From Hydractinia symbiolongicarpus (taxonomy: Eukaryota; Cnidaria; Hydrozoa; Anthoathecata; Hydractiniidae), in assembly GCF_029227915.1 (NCBI RefSeq), contig NC_079885.1, positions 19,045,001 to 19,109,000 of the forward strand: a stretch of DNA of 64,000 nt. Direction: 5' to 3'. The notes beneath the pieces are model-generated. The model was not told the origin of the DNA. It made no database searches and saw nothing but the letters and a program-made list of their open reading frames with translations. Of the stretch, positions 63,502 through 64,000 are shown piece by piece; the first letter of the stretch is position 1, and each line of letters starts with the position of its first letter. Both the position numbers and the translations under genes were made by a program.

Positions 63502-64000
63502 CTAGTCTTCGAGCGCAGGCACTCCCAGGTCATACAAATCGTCGCGAGTAAGATCGATGAGTCGAAAGTGGCATTGATACCGTTCTACGTGTCCTCTTCG
63601 AATCGATTGAACGCGTGCATCCCGTTAGGATTATCGATGACCACAATCTGTTCACAGTTTGGATAGTTGTCCCTAAGCCATCTCCTTTTGGTGGAGATTT
63701 TCCGTCTTTGAACACGTGCACAGTAGTAGGGAAGACGATGGCACTGATCATCGTCTGGTGCAGTATGCTTGCGGTAAATCATGATCGCGTTGTCTTTTCG
63801 AGGATCTTGCGCACGTGGAACATGTCGCTGTCGTAGCTCTGTGATTTCTTGCGCTTGTACCGCAAGTTGTCTATCTTTTTCTTCAAGATCATCCTCCAGC
63901 ACCATAAGTTGTCTATCCCTGTCTTCGAGGTCATCTTCAAGCAACGCCAGGGCTTGACGCTGCTCTTCGAAGGTCTTGAGCTGTAGTTGCTCACGGATTT
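63502..64000 (-). pseudogene. KilA-N/MSV199-type protein, C-terminal part, partial at window edge
   Basis: A coiled-coil segment (LLEDDLEDRDRQLMVLEDDL and on) is followed by a DUF3627-like domain (IMIYRKHTAPDDDQCHRLPY, then NPNGMHAFNRF). A one-base frameshift near 63,600 separates the main frame from the natural ending (VERYQCHFRLIDLTRDDLYD, stop at 63,502). The N-terminal DNA-binding domain lies beyond 64,000. It is the same gene as 46957-47532 in copy A. Apart from the integrase insertions and one TGA, this is the only damage I see in copy C. Confidence 0.55.

Larger units (their letters stand above)
55601..64000. mobile_element. Polinton copy C, young, left 8.4 kb (runs off the window)
   Basis: Gene order and strand match copy A: 220-aa (-), minor capsid candidate (-), 378-aa (+), 443-aa (-), capsid (+), 132-aa (+), integrase (+), KilA-N type (-). 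Most frames are open, unlike A and B. The exact left end is uncertain (about 55.60-55.65 kb). A GTGACGTCAC palindrome at 55,692-55,701 matches the one ending copy A's terminal repeat. ATPase and polymerase B should follow to the right of 64,000. The left arm (OB-like, SAP-like) differs from copy A's. Confidence 0.85.

Overview
This is a eukaryotic, most likely invertebrate metazoan, window. It holds Pol III-type tRNA genes with internal A and B boxes and several Polinton/Maverick virus-like transposons, which are eukaryotic elements. It has no bacterial operon layout. The Polinton proteins resemble types I know mainly from cnidarian and other marine invertebrate genomes, but the species cannot be named from sequence alone.

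Layout. (1) Bases 1-36,363 are a satellite built from a roughly 527-bp unit, and nearly every unit carries one tRNA-Arg gene or pseudogene with anticodon UCG or a decayed form. The units read forward from 1 to about 13.6 kb, then the array turns around and the units read in reverse. An 11-kb block spanning that turn (10,376-21,435) is repeated directly after itself (21,436-32,976), so the turn occurs twice. The forward arm holds the best tRNA genes. The reverse arm is older, and many of its copies have anticodon UCA. (2) Bases 36,364-53,249 are one decayed but nearly full-length Polinton (copy A, 16.9 kb). It has matching inverted ends starting AGAGATA and carries a DNA polymerase B, packaging ATPase, integrase, capsid-type and membrane proteins, KilA-N/MSV199-type and zinc-finger/HNH genes, all broken. 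A 740-bp TTAA-flanked piggyBac-type non-autonomous element interrupts one of them, and a 306-bp TATAA tract lies between two convergent genes. (3) Bases 53,250-54,061 return to tRNA satellite with two UCA-anticodon copies. (4) Bases 54,062 to about 55,600 are an internally deleted Polinton fragment (copy B). (5) From about 55.6 kb to the window end is a younger Polinton (copy C). Its genes are mostly open: an OB-like protein, a SAP-like protein with one TGA, a 220-aa membrane protein, a candidate minor capsid protein, a 378-aa tail-anchored protein, a 443-aa coiled-coil membrane protein, the major capsid protein, a 132-aa two-TM protein, and the integrase. A KilA-N/MSV199-type gene runs off the edge. 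The ATPase and polymerase are expected beyond 64,000 from the order in copy A.

How the parts relate. Copies A, B and C share gene order and orientation, so they can be compared base by base. That comparison shows a 28-bp sequence inserted six times in copy C and never in A or B, mostly without breaking the reading frame. It also shows an HNH gene present only in copy A. Most Polinton genes start just after an AATAAA-like motif. The tRNA satellite and the Polintons both show CpG decay: the anticodon TCG becomes TCA, and at least two likely Arg codons became TGA.
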